Notes: generated by a model from the sequence alone, not told the origin. A DNA stretch of 64,000 nt from Chitinimonas_A lacunae (GCF_042650885.1 NZ_JBHSBU010000001.1:2356001-2420000), one strand, 5' to 3'. Shown: positions 17,536 through 26,811, numbered from the stretch's first letter. Numbers and translations are program-made.

Positions 17536-19089
17536 ATGAATGATTCCCTGCACACTCCACTGACGGTCGAACTGGCCGCTCCGCAAAGCGTGGCCGGACG
17601 GCGCGCTCCCTATCAATCGCTCTGGCTGCTGGTGCGGCTGGTCTATGCCCAGCGCTACGACAGTGCCCCGGGCTGGGTCCGGCTGGCCGAGTTGCGCCAG
17701 CAGTTCACCGATGCCCAGAGCCTGCGCATGTGCATCAGCCGCGCCTTCCGTGATTTCGCCCGCTGGGGCGTGCGGGTCGGCTGGGGCGAGGAGACAGGGC
17801 GCGATCCGCGCTTTCTCAATCTCGACCGCCGCAGCCAGGGGCCGTTCTGGCTGGCGCCCGGTCAGGCGATCGACTGCCGGGTGGAAGGTCAGCCGGCCAG
17901 TCGAAACGAACTGGCCGAATTCCTGGGTCTTGGCGGGGTCAGCGCACCGGCAGCCGACCAGCCGCCGCTCAACGATTTCGACTATTGGCTGGCGCTTGCC
18001 AGCGCCCATCAGGATTTGCGGCAAGACCGGCTGCTCGCCCCGCTCGATACCAGTCAGGGCAGCCGTGGAGCACTGGCTGCCTACAAGCGGGCCGGCGAAC
18101 AGGCGGCCGATGGCTGGCAGCAGGCGCTGGCGGCGCTGGGCGAAGCGGCGGTATGGCGTCGGCTCGACGATCTGGGCAGTGCCCGGCAGGCGCTGGTGCA
18201 GTTGCGCCGGGCGGTACGGGTGGGTGCTTCGGCCGACCATGGCTATCTCGATGCGATGGAGCAGATCCTGACTGCCTGGTGCGCCTATAGCCAACGCGAC
18301 CTCGACCTCGCCTCGGCCGTATTGGATGGCCTGACCCAGACCGAGCCGCGTGCCAGCGTGGTGCGCTATCACCCGAGGGTCCGCTTCGAGTGGGCCAATC
18401 TCGATGCCCTGATCGAGCGCAGCCGCGCATTGTCAGGTCAAGGTCCCGATCTGGCGCTGCGGCGGCGCCGTGCCCATCATGCGCTGGCGCAATTCTCCGC
18501 CGCGCTCGCTGCGGCCTTTGAACTCGGCTCGCTCGATGCGGCGCAGCAGGTGGCCGCCAATATCGGCATGGCGCGCTGGCTGTTTGGCGGCGCCGGCCTG
18601 CTGGAGATGGCACCGGCCCAGCTCGAAGCCGAAGCCTTGCGCTGGCTGGTGCTGAGCGAATGGCTGTGCCGCGCGGCCGGGGTGCGGCAGCAATCGGCCT
18701 GGAACGCCATCTATCTGCTGCGCATTGCCCGCCGTGCCGGGGCACCGACGGGTCTCGACCGGGCTGCGCTCAGTCCCGCCGATGTTGCCCGCCGCTGCGG
18801 CAACTGGCCGGGCATCGATGCAGCGACCCTGCTGCCCGAGTCGTGGACCTTGCTCACCACCGGCCTGCTGGCCGACCTCGACGCCGGCCGCTGCCGCTTC
18901 AGTCTATTGCAGCGCTGCGGCCTGTATTTCGAACATGCCTGGTTCAGCCAGCACGAGCAGGCCCCTGTGGCGGCAGAAGCCGTGTTGCTGCGGCTGGAGC
19001 AGGAAATCAAAGGCTTGCCGGCCAGCGACCGGGTGTTCTTTCAGGATGCGATGGCCACCTTGCAGCAGCCTTCGAATGACCTCCGCTAG
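17536..19089 (+). CDS. Hypothetical protein, possible winged-helix N-terminus and helical repeats
   Basis: 517 residues of unrecognised family. Residues about 25-80 (QSLWLLVRLVYAQRYDSAPG, LAELRQQFTDAQSLRMCISR) could form a winged-helix domain of the kind in some AraC-, GntR- or OmpR-like proteins. The remainder is almost all helical with Ala/Leu-rich repeats resembling TPRs (LGEAAVWRRLDDLGSARQAL, LDLASAVLDGLTQTEPRASV). No signal peptide or membrane helix. Its TAG stop lies within a copy of the GC-rich repeat. No ribosome binding site was seen at the ATG. Function not inferred. Confidence 0.6.
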   Translation: MNDSLHTPLTVELAAPQSVAGRRAPYQSLWLLVRLVYAQRYDSAPGWVRLAELRQQFTDAQSLRMCISRAFRDFARWGVRVGWGEETGRDPRFLNLDRRSQGPFWLAPGQAIDCRVEGQPASRNELAEFLGLGGVSAPAADQPPLNDFDYWLALASAHQDLRQDRLLAPLDTSQGSRGALAAYKRAGEQAADGWQQALAALGEAAVWRRLDDLGSARQALVQLRRAVRVGASADHGYLDAMEQILTAWCAYSQRDLDLASAVLDGLTQTEPRASVVRYHPRVRFEWANLDALIERSRALSGQGPDLALRRRRAHHALAQFSAALAAAFELGSLDAAQQVAANIGMARWLFGGAGLLEMAPAQLEAEALRWLVLSEWLCRAAGVRQQSAWNAIYLLRIARRAGAPTGLDRAALSPADVARRCGNWPGIDAATLLPESWTLLTTGLLADLDAGRCRFSLLQRCGLYFEHAWFSQHEQAPVAAEAVLLRLEQEIKGLPASDRVFFQDAMATLQQPSNDLR

Positions 19090-19136
19090 CGCATTGCCGG
19101 ACCATTCAGCGTCAGCGTGTCCGGACTGCCAAGCCT
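19086..19136 (+). repeat. GC-rich repeat, partial copy 2
   Basis: Begins at the stop codon of the 17536 gene and runs GCTAGCGCATT...GCGTCAGCGTGTCCGGAC. Roughly three-quarters of about 49 positions match the start of the 62971 copy by eye. The distal half and second inverted end are missing. Confidence 0.55.
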
Positions 19137-19171
19137 CACCGATGGAGACGGACAGGCTGTCCTGCCAAGGG

Positions 19172-19196
19172 AAAAGGGGCCGGCTGAAGCGGCCCC
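19172..19196 (-). terminator. Terminator after the LytTR regulator gene
   Basis: On the minus strand a GGGGCCG/CGGCCCC stem is followed by TTTTCCC, 20 nt after the regulator stop codon. Confidence 0.7.
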
Positions 19197-19216
19197 GGAT
19201 GGCGGCCTGACGGGCG

Positions 19217-19969
19217 TCAGACGCGGAATAGATGGGCAAAGGCGCGGCTTACCGGCAACTTTTCGTTACTGCCCTTGACCGTCACCTGCAAGCGCTCGGC
19301 ATCGATGCGCTCGGCGGCGACAATCGCATCGACCCGCACCACCGTGCCGCGATGGATCTGCCAGAACCGGTCGGGATCAAGCCCGGCCAATAAATCCTTG
19401 AGCGGCACCCGGATCAGCGCTTCGAAGTCGCTCAGCACCACCCGGGTGTATTTGGTGTCGGACTGGAAGAACAGCACATCCTCGACATTGATCAATTTGA
19501 TCTGCCGCCCCACAGTGGCCTTGATCCACTTGAGCCGCTCGACCTGCGGCTGCACCACGGCCTTGAGCTGGCTGAGCAGGCTGCCCAGATCGGCCGGCGG
19601 CTCGCTGAGCTTGTTCTTGAGCCGCGCCACGGTGCGTGCCAGCCGCTCGGCTTCGAGTGGCTTGAGCAGATAATCGGCGGCGCCCGCTTCAAAGGCTTCC
19701 AGCGCGTACTGATCGTAAGCCGTGACAAAGACGATATGGGCGCCGTCGCCGATCCGGGCCGCCACCTCAAGCCCGGTCAACCCGGGCATCCGGATATCCA
19801 GGAAAGCCACCGCCGGCTCATGCTCCAGAAAGGCATCCCAGGCATCGTTGCCGTTCTCGGCGGCGGCCACCACCTCGGCCTCGGGCCAGACGGCAGCGAG
19901 CTGGGACAGCAGGCGCTCCCGCATCGGCGCCTCGTCTTCAGCGATCAGGATACGCGGACGGGTCAGCAT
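19217..19969 (-). CDS. LytTR-family response regulator
   Basis: 250 residues. The receiver domain has the acidic pocket AEDE (10-13), phospho-acceptor Asp58 in FLDIRMPG, and Lys103 in LLKP. A LytTR DNA-binding domain follows (VEDVLFFQSDTKYTRVVL, FWQIHRGTVVRV). Start set at 19969, preceded by AGGAGAG; an upstream ATG adds 19 unlikely residues. The matching LytS-type kinase gene is 5.3 kb away on the same strand, on the far side of two secreted protease genes. Their regulation by this pair is plausible but not shown by the sequence. Confidence 0.93.
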   Translation of the reverse strand: MLTRPRILIAEDEAPMRERLLSQLAAVWPEAEVVAAAENGNDAWDAFLEHEPAVAFLDIRMPGLTGLEVAARIGDGAHIVFVTAYDQYALEAFEAGAADYLLKPLEAERLARTVARLKNKLSEPPADLGSLLSQLKAVVQPQVERLKWIKATVGRQIKLINVEDVLFFQSDTKYTRVVLSDFEALIRVPLKDLLAGLDPDRFWQIHRGTVVRVDAIVAAERIDAERLQVTVKGSNEKLPVSRAFAHLFRV

Positions 19970-20877
19970 GGTTTTCTCTCCTTTTATCGTCTGGGCGCTA
20001 TTGTCCACAGCTTGGCCGCACCGCACCAGTGCAGTGCACCGACCGTCGCAACGGCACGCGCCATGTCGGTCGATAATTGACTTTCCTGCCGTGATTCACT
20101 AAAGCCCCGCTGTATCGCCTCTGCGACAAACTCGGCCGCTTATACGATAACCGTACCAATTCAACCGGATTCCACGGCGCCGATATTTAATTTCCTATTC
20201 GGTTTTGCAGCGTTCCGCCAACAATTGCCGGCTCATCCGATAATCCGTCCTATTTTCCAGCCCAACCATCAACGGCTGTCGCAAATCGACCACGTACATC
20301 GTGATCGATGCAACTCATCCGGATAAAAATCCCACCTTATTGTTCAAACGCCCGGATAAAGGGCCAATGCACCAACATCGCGCTTGCCATGCGCTATTGC
20401 AGAGCTTGCCCGACTTCTGGCGCAAACGTGCAGACCATTGATACAAAACACTATTCACGATGAAAATTTTCTAAGACAACGTTTGCATTTTTACGCGAGT
20501 CTCTACTATGGTTAAAAAACCATCGTAAATAGGCACGGAGGAAGCCAGCTCAACCGAGATTGATGCCGTATCCGCCAATTCGACTTCCTGATCCGAAACC
20601 GCCTGTCTCTACCCACCCGTGGAATACCGAGGTGAAATGGTCGAGGTTCCGGCAAAACAATCAGCAGCGTCGAATTGCCGTATTTTTGCCTTAGCGAAAT
20701 AAACATACGGTTCCGTTCACAGCCCAGGCTATATCGGCCCCGTATATCGCAGCACCCTTCGTTGCATCTGCAGTAAATCTATCAAAACACAAAACCCGGC
20801 CATTAAAACCGGCAATAAGCCAGGATGGCCCGATAAGAAATCATTGATCCGGATAACGGATTTTTGAGGAGAAATAC
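19970..20877. other. Intergenic region upstream of the protease leader, about 0.9 kb
   Basis: Noticeably AT-richer than its surroundings, with no ORF I can support on either strand (a 64-codon minus ORF at 20512-20706 lacks a ribosome binding site and family). It holds a small ATGGTT/AACCAT hairpin near 20509. It probably contains the regulator promoter near 20000 and the M4 protease promoter near 20800-20870, but no clear -35/-10 pair or LytTR direct repeat could be fixed. Confidence 0.4.
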
Positions 20878-21018
20878 ATGCATTACCAGGGGAAACCATC
20901 TCCACAAGGGCGGGGTTATATCTCCGTCTCCACGATTCGCCTCCTGGGTCTGCGGCGTCATGCCGCGTCCTCCCCTAGCGGGAACGACCCGCCTTCATGG
21001 TTTTACTTCCTGCCCTGA
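20878..21018 (+). CDS. Possible 46-aa leader ORF upstream of the M4 protease
   Basis: ATG at 20878 is preceded by a strong TTTTTGAGGAGAAATAC ribosome binding site. The product begins MHYQGKPSPQGRGYISVST and ends PSWFYFLP. It has no known family and is basic/proline rich. It could be a regulatory upstream ORF for the protease mRNA, 350 nt before the protease start, or an unrelated small protein. A frame-shifted ORF over the same bases lacks this spacing. Confidence 0.35.
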   Translation: MHYQGKPSPQGRGYISVSTIRLLGLRRHAASSPSGNDPPSWFYFLP

Positions 21019-21345
21019 CCGGGCGATTTCCAGCGTCGGCCGCCGGCCTTTGCCATTTCTGACCTGACTGGTCGCATTGCGACGGCTTGCCGTCCGTCTG
21101 CACCTGTCTGGTCGATGGCGTGAGTCGCCGTTTCCAGCCCGAGCGAAGCCTTGGCTTCGATCGGTAGGGCCCGGCTTTGCCTGACGACCCGCCCTGTCGC
21201 TGCTTGCTCACCGACCGCGCTGTGCGGCCGGTGGCGAAAGATCCTGTCGTCGAACGGCGGCAGGACAGTAAGCCCGCACCCGACGTCGGGGCCAACCCGG
21301 TCCTGCGCCACGCGGCAACCATCGTGGGAACCCCCCACGTTCCGT
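20950..21345 (+). promoter_or_regulatory. Hairpin-array leader of the M4 protease gene
   Basis: About ten short perfect inverted repeats follow one another, for example GCGGC/GCCGC (20952-20966), GCGGG/CCCGC (20978-20992), GCCC/GGGC (21012-21024), GTCGC/GCGAC (21071-21083), GACGG/CCGTC (21081-21094), CGAAGC/GCTTCG (21144-21159), CTGTC/GACAG (21245-21268), CCCGA/TCGGG (21279-21290) and GGAAC/GTTCC (21327-21343). None has a T-run. Such a dense train is not coding and probably shapes the mRNA leader. Confidence 0.5.
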
Positions 21346-21367
21346 GTCTAAAGAGGAGCCCCGCAAC

Positions 21368-23185
21368 ATGAAGCTGCGTTCCAAACAAATCGTCCGTCCG
21401 TTCGCGCTGACCGTACTGGTCGGTGCCGCTCTGTCTTCCTACGCCGCCGAACGGGTGGATATGGAGACCTACCGCCCGCTCAACACCCTGATGGCCGGCG
21501 ACCTGCATACCAGCCTCGGCACCACGCCGAACGACCTGCGCCCGGTGCGCAGCCTGACCTTGCCCAACGGACGTACCGTTACCCGCTACCAGCAATATCA
21601 CGAAGGGGTGCCGGTCTGGGGCGAATCGGTGGTCGAACAGCGCGACGGCGCCTCGGTCATGGCCAGCAAGCTGAGCGGCCGTCTGGTCACCAAGATCAGC
21701 GATGACCTGCCCTCGGTCAAACCGGTCTTCAGCCAGGCCAACGCGCTCAATCTGGCCAAGATGCTCAAGTTCGGCAGCGCCAGCCTGATGGCCAACAAGA
21801 CCAGCAACGACAAGGCCACCCTGGTGGTGATGCTGGACGACAAGGAAACCGCCCGGCTGGTCTATCTGGTGTCGTTCTTCGTCCCGAGCGAAGACCCAAG
21901 CCGGCCGCATTTCATCATCGATGCCAAGACCGGCAGCGTGCTGAAGCAATGGGAAGGTCTGGCCCACCGCGATGCCACCGGCCCCGGCGGCAACAGCAAG
22001 ATCGGCAACTATGAATACGGCACCGACTATGGCCATCTGTTCGTCACCGACGACTGCAAGATGGACAGCGGCAATGTGATCACCGTCGATCTGGCCAACA
22101 CCACCAATACCTCGAAGACCACCCCGCACCAGTTCACCTGCCCGCGCAATACCGTGCGCTCGATCAACGGCGCCAGCTCGCCGCTCAACGATGCCCACTA
22201 CTTCGGCAATGTGGTGTTCAACATGTACAAGGACTGGTTCGGCCTGAGCCCGCTGACCCACAAGCTGTATATGAAGGTCCACTACGGCAAGAACTACGAG
22301 AACGCCTTCTGGGATGGCGAGGCGATGAGCTTCGGTGACGGCGCCAGCCGCTTCTATCCGCTGGTGGCGCTCGATGTGGCTGCCCACGAGGTCAGCCACG
22401 GCTTTACCGAGCAGAACTCCGACCTGGTCTACAGCGGCCAGTCGGGCGGTATCAACGAAGCCTTCTCCGATATGGCCGGTGAAGCCGCCGAGTACTTCAT
22501 GCGCGGCAAGAACGACTTCCTGGTCGGCTACGACATCTTCAAGGCCAGCGGCGCGCTGCGCTATATGGATGATCCGCCCAAGGACGGCAAGTCGATCGGC
22601 CACGCCAGCCAGTACTACAACGGCCTCGATGTGCACTACTCGAGCGGGGTGTTCAACAAGGCTTTCTATCTGCTGGCCAAGAAGTGGAATACCCGCAAGG
22701 CCTTTGAAGTCTTCGTTGACGCCAACCGGCTGCACTGGAATGCCAACAGCGACTTCAAAGACGGCGCCTGCGGCGTGATCAAGGCTGCCGAGGCGCGCAA
22801 CTATTCCAAGGCCGATGTGGTCAGCGCCTTTGCCGATGTCGGAGTGAGCTGCGGGCCCGATGATCCGGATCCGGGTGCAGGGCTGAAGAACGGTGTGCCC
22901 GTCACCGGTCTGTCGGCCACCACCGGTCAGATGAAGAACTTCAGCATGGCCATTCCGGCCGGCGCCAAGAATCTGTCGTTCAAGATCTCGGGCGGCACCG
23001 GTGACGCCGATATTTATGTGAAGTTCGGTTCGGCACCGACCACTTCCTCCTACGACTACCGTCCGTACAAGTACGGCAACAACGAAACCGTCAGCATCCC
23101 CACGCCGAAGACGGGTACCTACTACATCATGATCCGTGCTTATCGCAGCTTCAGCGGGCTCACTCTGGTCGGGCAGCACCAGTAA
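21368..23185 (+). CDS. Secreted M4 metalloprotease (thermolysin/vibriolysin family) with PPC domain
   Basis: 605 residues. Signal peptide (about 1-27), an FTP/PepSY-type propeptide to about residue 190, then the M4 catalytic domain with H340-E-V-S-H344 and the third zinc ligand E364 exactly 20 residues on (GGINEAFSD), as in thermolysin. A C-terminal PPC domain (about 515-605; FSMAIPAGAKNLSFKISGGT) is usually removed after secretion. Type II secretion is typical for such proteases. Start at 21368 has AAAGAGGAG upstream; the longer ORF starts 8 codons earlier without one. Confidence 0.95.
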   Translation: MKLRSKQIVRPFALTVLVGAALSSYAAERVDMETYRPLNTLMAGDLHTSLGTTPNDLRPVRSLTLPNGRTVTRYQQYHEGVPVWGESVVEQRDGASVMASKLSGRLVTKISDDLPSVKPVFSQANALNLAKMLKFGSASLMANKTSNDKATLVVMLDDKETARLVYLVSFFVPSEDPSRPHFIIDAKTGSVLKQWEGLAHRDATGPGGNSKIGNYEYGTDYGHLFVTDDCKMDSGNVITVDLANTTNTSKTTPHQFTCPRNTVRSINGASSPLNDAHYFGNVVFNMYKDWFGLSPLTHKLYMKVHYGKNYENAFWDGEAMSFGDGASRFYPLVALDVAAHEVSHGFTEQNSDLVYSGQSGGINEAFSDMAGEAAEYFMRGKNDFLVGYDIFKASGALRYMDDPPKDGKSIGHASQYYNGLDVHYSSGVFNKAFYLLAKKWNTRKAFEVFVDANRLHWNANSDFKDGACGVIKAAEARNYSKADVVSAFADVGVSCGPDDPDPGAGLKNGVPVTGLSATTGQMKNFSMAIPAGAKNLSFKISGGTGDADIYVKFGSAPTTSSYDYRPYKYGNNETVSIPTPKTGTYYIMIRAYRSFSGLTLVGQHQ

Positions 23186-23430
23186 GTGTCCGTGCGATTG
23201 CGCCGCTTCCGCGCCGGTTGATGCCGGCGCGGCCCGGGAAGCTGTTTTGCCCTGTTGTCGCACTGGAGGAGGGTGGCTTCCCGGGGCGGACATTGCAGCG
23301 CGCGCCGGCAGATCCGGCGCGTCCTGTCCGTTTCGCCCGCTGAGGCGGGATGTATATCTGTGCGGTCCGTCCCAACGGACCGGCCGAGGGAAAAACGGCG
23401 CACCAGCGCCGTATCGAGGAGAACACAGCA
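23186..23430 (+). promoter_or_regulatory. Hairpin-array leader of the M28 peptidase gene
   Basis: The 245-nt gap holds six perfect inverted repeats in series: GCGCCGG/CCGGCGC (23211-23230), CCCGGGAAGC/GCTTCCCGGG (23233-23285, 33-nt loop), CGCGCCGG/CCGGCGCG (23301-23321), CCCGC/GCGGG (23336-23349), CGGTCCGT/ACGGACCG (23363-23382) and ACGGCGC/GCGCCGT (23395-23412). The last ends just before the GAGGAG ribosome binding site. No T-runs, so these are not ordinary terminators. Confidence 0.6.
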
Positions 23431-24978
23431 ATGAAACACCCCTTCCGTATCGCCCTGATCGCCAGCGCCCTGCTGGCCGCCGGTTTCAGCCACGCCAACC
23501 CCAGCGGCAAGGTGTGGATCACCATCGGTCAGGAAGGCTATCAACTGCTGCAACAGGTCGATCAGCGCGCAGTCAGCCTGGAGAAGAAACGCATCCGCAC
23601 CAGCGCCACCGCCCCGGCCAGCGATCCGGGCGAAATGGTCCATGTGGTCGAGGTCGATGAGGCCACGCTGTCGGCATTGTCGGGCGCCATCCACCAGAAA
23701 CTGCGCCATTGCGGCGGCTATACCGCCCATACCACGCTGGCCGAAGCGCGTGCCGCGCTCAATCCGCAGCCCGCCATCGCCACCCGGCCGGTCTATAAGA
23801 TCGACGACCAGGCCCAGGTGACGCCGATGCTGAACCAGATGCAGGACAGCAATATCGCCAGCACCATCGTCCATCTGTCGTCCTATACCAACCGCTACTA
23901 CACCAGCAGCCACGGCCAGAATGCTTCCAACTGGATCGCCTCGCACTGGCGCCAGCTCGCCGGTTCGCGCAGCGATGTGACGGTGGAGCAGTTCACCCAC
24001 AGCGGCTGGCCACAGAAGTCGATCATCATGACGATCAAGGGGACCGACAACCCCGATCAGATTCTGGTGCTGGGCGGCCATATGGACTCGATCAACCAGA
24101 GCGGCACCAGCGAAAACACCCGGGCACCGGGCGCCGATGACGATGCCTCGGGCGTGGCCAGCATGACCGAGGTCATCCGCACCATGATGGCCACCAACTA
24201 CAAGCCGCGCCGTACCATCAAGTTCATGGCCTATGCCGCCGAAGAGGTCGGCCTGCGTGGGTCGGCCGCGATCGCCAAGCAGATGCGCAGCCAGAACGCC
24301 AATGTGGTCGGGGTGATCCAGCTCGACATGACCAACTACAAGGGCGCCGAGGCCGATATCTATCTGTTCACCGACTACACCGATGCCCAGCAGAACCAGT
24401 TCCTGGCCGACCTGGCCCGGACCTATCTGCCCTCGCTCAAGGTCGGCTACGACAAGTGCGGCTACAAGTGCTCCGACCATGCTTCCTGGTATGACCAGGG
24501 CTATGCGGCCTCCTTCCCGTTCGAAGCGACCTTCGACGGGTCCGATCCGCATATCCATACCGTCAACGATACCTACGCCAACACCGGCAACCAGGCACTC
24601 CATGCCCTGAAGTTCTCCAGGCTGGCGCTGGCTTATGCGGTCGAACTGGGTAACGACGGTCCGGACGATACGGGCGGCGATGACCGGGTCGAGAACTTCT
24701 CGGGTTCGGTGGCCCGCGGCGAGAACAAGTACTACGGTCCGTTCAAGGTGGCCGCAGGGACCACCTTCAAGGCCGACATGACCGGCACGGGCGACGCCGA
24801 CCTCTATGTCCGCATCGGCTCCCAACCCACCACGGGTGCCTATAACTGCCGGCCCTACAAGTCCGGCAGCACCGAGAACTGCTCGGTCAACGTACCCAAC
24901 AAGAGCGATGTCTATGTAATGGTGCGCGGCTACAGCGCTGCCACCTATAACCTCAAGGTGACTTACCGGCCACAGTAA
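23431..24978 (+). CDS. Secreted M28 zinc aminopeptidase with PPC domain
   Basis: 515 residues resembling the leucyl aminopeptidases of Vibrio and Aeromonas. Signal peptide (about 1-22) and a propeptide, then the di-zinc site: H217 in GGHMDS, D237 in GADDDASG, E271/E272 in YAAEEVG, D299 in QLDM and H376. Cys343 and Cys347 match the disulfide of this subfamily. A PPC domain occupies about residues 425-515. It follows the M4 protease on the same strand and probably completes peptide degradation outside the cell. GAGGAG lies upstream of the ATG. Confidence 0.94.
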   Translation: MKHPFRIALIASALLAAGFSHANPSGKVWITIGQEGYQLLQQVDQRAVSLEKKRIRTSATAPASDPGEMVHVVEVDEATLSALSGAIHQKLRHCGGYTAHTTLAEARAALNPQPAIATRPVYKIDDQAQVTPMLNQMQDSNIASTIVHLSSYTNRYYTSSHGQNASNWIASHWRQLAGSRSDVTVEQFTHSGWPQKSIIMTIKGTDNPDQILVLGGHMDSINQSGTSENTRAPGADDDASGVASMTEVIRTMMATNYKPRRTIKFMAYAAEEVGLRGSAAIAKQMRSQNANVVGVIQLDMTNYKGAEADIYLFTDYTDAQQNQFLADLARTYLPSLKVGYDKCGYKCSDHASWYDQGYAASFPFEATFDGSDPHIHTVNDTYANTGNQALHALKFSRLALAYAVELGNDGPDDTGGDDRVENFSGSVARGENKYYGPFKVAAGTTFKADMTGTGDADLYVRIGSQPTTGAYNCRPYKSGSTENCSVNVPNKSDVYVMVRGYSAATYNLKVTYRPQ

Positions 24979-24992
24979 GCCTCCACCCAGCG

Positions 24993-25018
24993 CCCCCGGC
25001 TTCGGCCGGGGGTTTTTT
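24993..25018 (+). terminator. Terminator after the M28 gene
   Basis: CCCCCGGC-TTCG-GCCGGGGG followed by TTTTTT: an 8-bp stem with a stable UUCG tetraloop, 14 nt after the stop codon. Confidence 0.95.
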
Positions 25019-25092
25019 GTAGGGCGCACCACAGCGTTGGCAGCGCGGTTGATGGGGTAGCGCAGAGCCAGGGGGGAGCCGGAAATGATGGG

Positions 25093-25150
25093 GAATGCTT
25101 TAGCGCCTTTCCGGACGATCCGGCCTCAGGATGTCCGGACCCGCAGGACG
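25093..25150 (+). repeat. GC-rich repeat, partial copy 3
   Basis: GAATGCTTTAGCGCCTTTCCGG...CCTCAGGATGTCCGGAC aligns by eye with the start of the 62971 copy and with 19086-19136. The distal half is degenerate (through about 25190). Confidence 0.5.
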
Positions 25151-25228
25151 GATGCGGCGTGCTCGACGGGTCCGAATGCCGACGCCGACCCACCTGGCAA
25201 TCCGTCAGCGCGATTAGGTCAGAATGAA

Positions 25229-25285
25229 TTTATTTATATTTATATAACGCTATATATCTTGAATATAATTTGCAGAATATTTTCC
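25229..25285 (+). repeat. AT-rich dispersed repeat, copy C
   Basis: 57 bp, TTTATTT to TTTTCC, 26 nt 3' of the sensor-kinase stop codon (-). It is the reference copy for the family; TATATA-ACGC-TATATA and GAATAT...ATATTTTC can pair. Confidence 0.65.
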
Positions 25286-25311
25286 AATTATGCCTTCGCC
25301 GGCTCCCCCGC

Positions 25312-26811
25312 TCACGACTCCGTTCCCACCACCTGACTCGAGGCAGGCAAGGGACTCTCGGGCAGGGTAATCACGATATGTGCGATAAACCCTTCCGGCT
25401 CGTTCTCTTCCAGTTCAAGCGAGGCGCGCTTGCCATAGGTCAGCGCCAACCGCTCGCGGATATTCGATAAGCCCACCCCTGTGCCGCCGATATCGCTGAA
25501 GCCGCGTCCGGTATCGGCCACGGTCAGGCGCAACTGGCCGTGCTCGACCTGGGCCGAGATATCGATCCGGCCGCCGCTGGGCTTGGGTTCGAGACCGTGT
25601 TTGATGGCGTTTTCCACCAGGGTGATCAGCATGGTGGGCGGAATCAACTGCCAGCCCAGCGACTCGGGAAAGTCGATGTGATAGTCGAGCCGCGCGCCCA
25701 TGCGGACCTTCATGATGTCCAGATAGGCCGAGATCAGCTTCTTCTCTTCGTTCAGATTGGTGATTTCGGCGCGCAGACTGGCCATTGAGCCGCGCAGGAA
25801 ACGGATCAGACTCGAAGTCAGCGCCACCGCCTCGGGCGCCTTGCCTTCGGCCAGTTGCTGCACCGCGCCCAGGGTATTGAACAGGAAATGCGGTTCGATC
25901 TGCGCCTGGAGCAATTTCAACTGGGAGGTCGTGAGCTGATGCGCCAGCCGCTCGCGCTCGGCATCGGCCACCAGCTTGGCCAGATGGGCTTCATGCTCGC
26001 GGTTGCGCAACAGGGCGATCATGCCCATCACCATCAGAAACAGCAGGCAGCCGACCACGATATAGCCGTTGGTGATCAGCCGGTCGGCCCGCTCCAGCAT
26101 ATCGGCGCCCGAGCGGATGGCGCGGTATTGCTCGAGCAACTCCGGCAATTCGGCCAGCAACAGCACCCCGATGCACAGCAGGAACCAACGACCGAGCCGG
26201 CCCCGGTATTTGCGATAGCCGAACCAGGTATTGACCACGGTCAGCAGGATCATCGACAACACAATGGTGGCGATAAACCAATGCACGGTAAAGGTATGGA
26301 AACGCCCGGGCGTATTGGGCCAGGCAGCCGCCGCACAGGCCGCCAGCGCCAGCAGACTGGCACTCCACAGCGCCCCGCGCCAGCCGCCCAGCACCCGGTC
26401 GAGCAGCGCCAGATCGTGCGGCGACCATTGCGAGCGGCTGCTCAACAGCTTGGCTTCGAAACGGTCGAACACGATAAACAGCCGGGTCAGCCAGGCATGC
26501 CGGCCGGGCGTGCGCAGCTCGCGCGGCAGCAGGAACCACAGCAGCACCAGTTGCAGCAGATCGATCAGCACAAAGATCAGATGGGTGCGCAAGGTGGTGT
26601 CGGTGCGTTCGATCCAGCCGATGGTCACACCCAGCAACAGGCCGCTCAGAAACAGGAAGGCCACCAGCCGGGCAATCCCCAGCGACAGGCTGAACCATTT
26701 GAACAGACGGCCGCGCCAGCCTCCCTGGGCGGCCAGGGTGTCGAGGTCACGGTGTTTACGCCAATCGAACAGGTGGCCGCGCTTGCTGCTGGCTCCGGCG
26801 TGGTGCGACAT
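25312..26811 (-). CDS. LytS/YehU-type membrane sensor histidine kinase
   Basis: 499 residues. About six hydrophobic helices occupy residues 40-270. The His_kinase domain follows, with the phospho-accepting His in QIEPHFLFNTLGAVQQL, then an HATPase_c domain (LVENAIKHGLEP N-box, DTGRGFSD, GTGVGLSNIRERL). This architecture pairs with LytTR regulators, and one lies 5.3 kb downstream on the same strand. Start at 26811 has AAGGA 8 nt upstream; the upstream extension is unlikely. Divergent from clpB. Confidence 0.92.
   Translation of the reverse strand: MSHHAGASSKRGHLFDWRKHRDLDTLAAQGGWRGRLFKWFSLSLGIARLVAFLFLSGLLLGVTIGWIERTDTTLRTHLIFVLIDLLQLVLLWFLLPRELRTPGRHAWLTRLFIVFDRFEAKLLSSRSQWSPHDLALLDRVLGGWRGALWSASLLALAACAAAAWPNTPGRFHTFTVHWFIATIVLSMILLTVVNTWFGYRKYRGRLGRWFLLCIGVLLLAELPELLEQYRAIRSGADMLERADRLITNGYIVVGCLLFLMVMGMIALLRNREHEAHLAKLVADAERERLAHQLTTSQLKLLQAQIEPHFLFNTLGAVQQLAEGKAPEAVALTSSLIRFLRGSMASLRAEITNLNEEKKLISAYLDIMKVRMGARLDYHIDFPESLGWQLIPPTMLITLVENAIKHGLEPKPSGGRIDISAQVEHGQLRLTVADTGRGFSDIGGTGVGLSNIRERLALTYGKRASLELEENEPEGFIAHIVITLPESPLPASSQVVGTES

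Noticed and set aside
20975..25032. Long minus-strand ORFs opposite the M4 and M28 protease genes (20975-23431 and 23140-25032)
   Set aside because: Antisense shadows; the plus-strand genes have complete catalytic motifs and signal peptides.
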